A DNA stretch of 64,000 bases from Schizochytrium sp. TIO01 (lineage: Eukaryota > Sar > Bigyra > Thraustochytrida > Thraustochytriidae), in the NCBI GenBank assembly GCA_004764695.1, contig SMSO01000006.1, forward strand, positions 1,282,859 through 1,346,858, in the 5' to 3' direction. Below, in pieces: positions 57,908-64,000 of this stretch. The notes under the pieces were generated by a model that worked only from the letters and a program-made list of their open reading frames with translations, searched no databases and was not told the DNA's origin. Numbering within the stretch: position 1 is the stretch's first letter; every line of letters begins with the position of its first letter. Made by a program: the position numbers and the translations under genes.

Positions 57908-60498
57908 ATTCAACTCAGAGCAATTGACCGCATGCCAGCAACAGCGACAAATCTAGCTTCCAAACCTGCTCCTCCATGCAATCAATCATTTGCGCAACCT
58001 CGAGCAAGCCAAGCCAAGCCAAGCCAAAAAACTTGGCTGCACAACCCGAAGACATCCGCACGTGCAAGACCAGGCCACCATCCATCCATCCATCCATCCA
58101 CACCTTTATTTATTTCCCTCACTCACTCACTCACTCACTCACCCGCTCGATCGTTCCCTCACTCACCCGCCCAATTAATTACTACTCGCGCCCTCACCCA
58201 TCGCAGCATCACAAATCGCTGCTGCATACTCCGCCTCCTCCTCTTCCTTGTGCTGCTAATTTTTTTGCAGTTTGTTTGTTTGCTTGCTTGCTTGCTTGCT
58301 TGCTTCTTCGTGAGTCTCCATCTCCATCCATGGCGAGCTCAGACAGCAATCAATCTCCACGACATGCCTCGACATGGACTGCAATTGCGGCACTCTCACA
58401 ACTAAAATGGGGAAAAGGGTCGCAATCCCAGAGACAAAGAGACTCAAACTAACAAACGAACGAATGAGAGAAAGAAAATCAAAGAAAAACAAAGAAGAAG
58501 CAACCAAAAGGAAGAAGAAAAAGAAAGCGCGAGCGAACAAACTTCGTGCATGAATTGCGGAACGCAGCAGCAGCAGCGCCAGACAAGTGCCGCCTCCCGC
58601 CCCAGTTCTCGCGCAAAGCAGCAGCTTGAGGGCGAGCGGCGAGCGATCGAGCGACCAATCCACCAGCCACTGTTGAAGAAAGAATCGCTTGCGAGGATGG
58701 ATCGATTCAAAGATCGATATATATATAGTCGCGCCTCAGAAACCTTTGAAAACTCCATCTCCATCGCCAGCTCCAACGAAGACCGCCACGCAGCGCAGCG
58801 CAGCGTACAGCTCAGGCTCCGTGCTTGCTAACGTACCTTGGCGTGCCGCAAACCAGTTTTGGCCTTGGCGGCGGCAGGCAGCGATCGATCGATCGACGGA
58901 TCGACGGATTGATCGCTAGAATGAGCGAACTTGGATGTTTGATTTGATTTGATTGCTTTGACTTTGACTTTGTTTTATTTGAGTTACGATTCTTTCTCTC
59001 CCGCACTACTAGGACCTTTCTACCGCAAACGGTAGCAACTGCGCCACATTGGCCATGATATGATTGAGTGGGTACCTCCTAGGCAAAGCCTAGCAATGCA
59101 CTAGGAAGGAAGGTAGGTACGCCGCAGTAAGTAGGTACCTACCTAATTAGCTAATTGGTAAGTAAACTTTTATTTCATTAAAACTCTGTTTGATTAATTA
59201 ACTAATTAATTAATTAATAGATTGATTAAATAGTTTTATAAAATTGAAAACTGAAAATTCTACTTTTTCTAAACTCAAAAAGTATTCGCTTTTCGAGGTA
59301 TTTCTGAATTGTTTCTTGCGATTGTTTGCTTATTTATTCACTTTCTTACGTACATGCTTTTCTGACTTGCAAGCAGTACGTCTGCACGTCGTGCCCTGGT
59401 TCTTTCTTCTGGAGCTGAGTTTTTGAGGGGGAGAAGGGCCTCCTCGTCTGAGATAGATTCAGGTAAATCATGCTCATAACTTGAGGTTAATTCTTCAAGT
59501 TAAATCGCTTTCGCACACCCTTTCGTCTTCAGGCAATTAGCAGTTTTCCTGCGCAATTCTAGTCAGCACGCTTATCCTAGTTCGGGGGGAGGTTTTCTAG
59601 GGTTAAGCATAAGAGGCCCCTGCACCGCCATCACTTCAGGCCGCTTGCTTTTCGTACAAATCAAAACCCGAGTTTCATCCAAAGCTTGCGTCTCCTGTAT
59701 AAGCAAGTCACTTGCCAGATGAATTAGTTAAAAGGTATACCTTCCTACATTCATGCTTCATCTGTGAAACAACCTTCGATGGTTTATTTTTCTTTGCTCT
59801 ACGGACGGCTTTCGAGTCTCTGGAAGCAGGAAGGACAACTTTCTTTTAAGTTACTTGCAAAGGAACAGCAAAACAACTTTTTTCTCCTAGCTGCGATGGA
59901 TTGATGGATGGATGGATGGATTGACTTGTAAGAAATTGATTCATTGGCTGACTGGTTTGTTGTATGTCGGTGCAGAAAATATGACCTGAATTTCGAGATG
60001 CTGAAGATGGTTTTCATTTGAGGCTGGCTGACCTCTGATAAATTGATTGAGCTTTTCAAGTTATCGCCTGGACTTACGATATCTCTTACGCCCTTCGAAT
60101 GCTTTGTGAAGAGTTGGACTTTCTTTCCCCTTTTTATGATTCCTTCCTCACACTCACGCGCACACACGCACTCCCCCGCATCCCCCGCAGCCAACCTACT
60201 ATCTGTTATGAAATATAGATTGTATCACTACTGGTGTTGATACCACTGTGGGTATAGTGTGTGAGCGGTAATAGCACTATGGCTTTATGTAAGTCACATA
60301 AAGCCCCCCTAAAGAGCGGGAACTAAATGCATGTAAGGAAGAGAAAGGGGTGTACTGAATAACTTTGTAACAGCAGAACTGGAAAAGCGGAGAGCGCGGA
60401 TCCCAGGAGCTGAACCTTTCTAGTCTACGCCCAGAACTAGGAGTATCTATAGCATCGCTAGCACTAGTGTGTATAGACAGTAGCTAGGAGATTCTCGC
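57908..60498. other. Repeat- and hairpin-rich spacer
   Basis: It contains (AAGCC)n at 58008-58027, (CATC)n at 58078-58100, (CTCA)n at 58118-58141, (TTGC)n at 58277-58302, (TTAA)n at 59192-59218 and (GATG)n at 59897-59922. Short hairpins lie at 59020-59035 and 59079-59093, and there is a GTAGGTACCTAC palindrome at 59131-59142. The 130-158 codon frames at 57932-58776 are driven by these repeats. No gene supported. Confidence 0.5.
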
Positions 60499-61245
60499 TT
60501 AGTCTTCAAAAGTCATGTTCAACAAAAGATTGAATGCAGAAATTGCATGTTCAAGATTTGGGGTTGGACCATACGAGCATTGCGAACACATACAAAGGCC
60601 TTCAAGCTGGCTGGCCTTCTTTGAATTTCTGAGAGGTAGGTTATAATACTCACCGTCGTGGAAGCGTCTCAAACTGATGATGATCGCCTGATTAGACCTA
60701 GCTAGGGCATGCATCACAAAATAAATCGTTTCTTTGTGCTGTATGACACATGATCATGACAATCAAGATTGTTGAAAACAGCATTTGGTCTCGACCTTGA
60801 ACTGAGTGCCACTTCGGCTTTGCGGGCTTTGGACGCCGCTGCTTTTCAGGTGGTTGGGTGGGTGCGTGAGTGCATTGCATTGCATTGCATTGCACAGCTA
60901 GTCATGATCGGCACGGTGGTGGCCACCACGCTGGCCTGTGCTGGTTCACAAGGCGGAAGATCTGCAGCAGTTGAAGGTAGATACTCCAGGCAGGTATTAA
61001 CGATGCCTGGGGATTCTCCCTGATTCATTAAGTTCACCATGATCTGGGTCTGACTGGCGCTCTGAGAACCTGCTTGATCGCAGAAGCTTGTGCTAAAACG
61101 TTGAGTGCCTGAACGCTCACTTGCACAGCAAGTGAGAGCGGCTCGAGCAGCAGACGACTGGACTTCAATTTCCAAGCCGAGGTACTGCTCTGCGCCTTGA
61201 AGGCATAGCGGCAATGCCGGCTTGACGGCACTATCTTCATTTGAG
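60499..61245 (-). CDS. Possible spliced gene, 3' part
   Basis: Three minus-strand segments join in phase: 61245-60896, 60838-60718 and 60673-60499 (stop TAA). The proposed introns are short (57 and 44 nt) with GTGCAA and GTGATG donors and CAG acceptors. The first segment reads as protein over 116 codons (GAEQYLGLEIEVQSSAARAA, then NLMNQGESPGIVNTCLEYLP). The last contains SQLEGLCMCSQCSYGPTPNL. Upstream, the same frame as the first exon is open before a TAA (about 61251) and again carries coding-like sequence (STREDFKLVLTSAVLMESLF), so a further exon or a nonsense mutation must be considered. Other frames at 61290-61600 and 61800-61970 are also partly open. No family recognised. It could be a decayed gene. 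Confidence 0.33.
60872..60895. repeat. (TGCAT)n pentamer run
   Basis: Four to five TGCAT units lie inside the first proposed intron of the minus-strand gene at 60499-61245. Its position at the GTGCAATGCAATG end makes the proposed donor repeat-derived. Confidence 0.85.
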
Positions 61246-61971
61246 CTTTAAAACAATGACTCCATGAGCACAGCACTGGTTAAGACCAATTTAAAGTCTT
61301 CCCTCGTGGAGGTTTCTGAGTGCCAAGGTGTCCGTTCGATATATGATTCCACTTTCGGATCTTAGATGTTGTTTAACTTCTACCTCAACGAGTTTCAAGG
61401 TAGAAGCTTGCATTCCGGGGCGCTCGATAGTGGGAAAACTTGGGCGACTCGAAAAAGTTTCCAAGCAAACCGGCGAGTTAGGTTGGCTTGCGCCACTTTC
61501 ATCAAGCCTTTGCACTCAGGCTCAATCAAAGCTGTTTTGCAGTTCGGCTCAAAAGCCGCTTGAGCAGCCCCGCGAGGGTTCCCAAGGTGGACTTGGCTTG
61601 TCTAAGCAGCTGGCTGGCTGCAGCGACAGTACCTTCTACTAGCTAGCCTTCGTTCTGTAATGACACCCAGAAAGTGCTACGACTACACCTACATCAGCTA
61701 GGTTCCTGCACGTGATGATTGTTTTAGTCCTCCAGAGGATGGCAGGTTGGACGTCAGCCTCGAATGGATTAGCGACACCGCGCAGGTGTGCTCTTCACGT
61801 TCGCCGCAGCTTTGGCAGATTTGGAGACCTCAAGCAGGATGGATGATAGATCAACCCTCCCAGACGGCCACTATGAAGATGAAAATTATCAAGGTGCCAA
61901 CTTTTATCAATCAGAATTCGTCGGCACGTGCAGATAGATGCGTCCGGATCACCTCACGTGCAACTGCTTAA

Positions 61972-64000
61972 AAGGAAGTTTTGAAGAAGGGGTTCTCCAG
62001 TTTGACAGTTGAGCCAAAAGACCACTCGGAAAACTGCATTCTAGATACTGCATCAGTGGCACACATACAAAATCTGCGTGGAATAGTTAATACCGTGTCG
62101 TGTCATCTATCTAGCAGTCCGCCTTAGTGCGTTTGAGACTGCAGCTGGATCTTCACATTGCAGTTCTTTCATATTTGAGTCATCTTCAAGTTCTTCCAGT
62201 TTTTCAACTCGAACACGATGGCCATACTTGAGATAGTAAGCATCTGGATTCATGTATGGAACCAAACTCAAAACTCAGAGAAACAGCTGGCTACCTGTAG
62301 CTGCATAGCTACCAAGAACCGTTTCTTGCTGGAATAATGATGCTTTCCATGATGGAATGCAGTGTTTTCAGTAACCAATATCAACTTGAACGCTTGCACT
62401 TAGCCTGGTTACCACTCCAACTGCGAGGTAGTACTAGAGGTACCTTGGTACTTACTGTTTAAAGAAATCAATAGGGCAGAAAAGATTAGTTGGCTCATTG
62501 ATAAATCCCCAGGCCCAAATCCTATAACTCAAGTTCACTGCGAGAGTCAACTCAGCTTGATATTCAGCTGATGTCAATCATGATTACGTAGCAATCGCAC
62601 GAGAGTAGTATAACTTGAGGTTATCTGAGCTAATTGGCAACTTTTCGCTTCTGTGTTTAGCCTTTTACAGCACGTGTTAGAAGCTGAGTAATTACGTCAA
62701 TCCATTTACGAGGCAATGCTATACTGTGGCTATATCATATATACTCTGTGGAGGATTTTAAAAAATACATACCCACAGAGACCCACATACGGAAAATGAA
62801 TCTCGCATTCATGTGGACTGCTGCTACCAAGGGGAAGCACACCACCCGCAGTAGAAGTGCATTAGCAAGGAGGAGATGTGCCCTTTTAACGAGGTGTGCA
62901 CCATCGTGATCATTATTATTATCTTAGGTAGTAAGTATGTGTGCTGGTACATAGTCGTGAGCTCACCTATTATTATTCATCCTGTCACTCGCAAAGGTTA
63001 GCATCATAGTGTTTTGAACCGGGTGCAATCTGTCAGGCTGACATCTGAAAGTTGAAAGTACCTACTAAGATAAATCAAAAGCAAGATTCAGGATTTCATA
63101 TTATACTTCACATATTTATCGGCTGCAGAGTGCCAGCCCGTGAATTCTCAACTACAAGTTGTTTCTTATGGAATTTAAATTTTTAAAAGAAACAACTAAG
63201 AAGTAGTAATGCCAGCTCGAGTTGTTGTCATTAAGATACCGATCCAACTAACACTGAGAGCTAAAACGAGCCTACTTGCAAATGAGAAACGATCTGTAGT
63301 ATCCGTCTAAATTTGGAGAGCAAAGAGCTACTTCGTTCTATTAAGCCGATGGTATGTACATGTAATTAGCACATTTTGATATAAATACGGCACTTTTGCT
63401 CCGTCTATCAAGGTCCTTCAAGTCAGCAGAATTGGAACCTAAGGAATGCAATTTATCAGTACGCTCCCTCCTAATAATGAAAATATCAGTGACATTTTCC
63501 TACTATGAACTGATCATAGAATATGCAACACGGCGCCATGTCTTCGTATGTTATATCAGAGATTTTATTTTTTGTGAGATAGAAAGATCCATTTCCATGG
63601 AATGTCATTAAGACACAAAGTAAGAACGTGAGTATGAATAAATAAATTACATAGAATACACTTTTCAATTTCTTGTTTGTGTTGATATGGGTAGGATGCA
63701 AGATTGCTTTAACAAAACATCTCAGAGAGAGTTGGAGCTAAACCACAACTGCTTTCATATTCCAATACTTTCCTAGTATTTAGCCAACTTCTAAGGTTCG
63801 ACTATTTTCTATCAAGGAGATATGGCATCCGCCTACGTTCATCTTGATGATATTTGCGATGTTGTATTAAGCAACCTAGTTTAGGCAATGCTTTATTATA
63901 TGCAACTGATCTTTCAAAATCTTCTCAAATTTCTGCTGCTAGAAGCTGCAGTCTTTTCTTATCAAAATGCATACTAGTTTTAATCCCCAAAGTTCTGCTG
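61972..64000. other. 3' flank with no assigned gene
   Basis: AT-rich sequence with open frames of at most 71 codons on overlapping strands. Seen: GAGGTACCTTGGTAC at 62438-62452 and several TATTATTAT runs. I see no gene. Confidence 0.5.

Noticed and set aside
57932-58776. Several 110-158 codon frames on both strands
   Set aside because: They owe their length to CATC, CTCA, AAGCC and TTGC repeats and have no domain.

Overview
This window is nuclear DNA of a unicellular or simple eukaryote. Evidence: long disordered proteins, spliceosomal GT-AG introns (clearest in the pdxT-like gene at 10568-11640), Kozak-type starts (ACCACCATGG at 2215-2224), a CaMK-type kinase, a cyclic-nucleotide-gated channel and a six-finger C2H2 protein. 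The standard genetic code fits. The gene set would suit an alga or another protist such as a stramenopile or red alga, but nothing in the window fixes the lineage.

Layout. 1-19 kb is gene-dense: an importin-alpha-like armadillo protein (+), a nuclease-kinase gene of Crinkler/CR-effector type (-), a roughly 180-bp tandem repeat, a basic helical protein with an in-frame TAG (+), a proposed six-exon gene assembled here by hand (-), a three-exon glutamine amidotransferase of vitamin B6 synthesis (+), a CNG/K+ channel (+), a coiled-coil protein (-) and an Ala-rich helical protein (-). 19-51 kb is a gene-poor, AT-rich stretch packed with microsatellites, including (GAAA)57 at 39553, (AATC)48 at 44461 and a decamer array at 36022. 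It is broken by GC-richer islands with ATG-less open frames that may be exons. 51-57 kb holds the C2H2 zinc-finger gene (+) and a CaMKI-like kinase (-). 57-64 kb has a possible small two-exon gene, hairpin-rich spacer and a proposed multi-exon gene on the minus strand.

How the genes relate. Most are unlinked housekeeping or signalling genes: nuclear import, B6 biosynthesis, membrane excitability, Ca2+ signalling and transcription. The one locus that looks like a module is about 4.6-8.4 kb. There a PD-(D/E)xK nuclease plus kinase gene lies head-to-head with an unrecognised basic protein across a tandem repeat, and both reading frames are interrupted (frame change near 5570, TAG at 7301). This fits a decaying mobile or effector element, or genes with unusual splicing.

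Limits: no similarity search or gene predictor was run. Exon models beyond pdxT rest on reading frame, splice dinucleotides and phase agreement, and may be wrong in detail.
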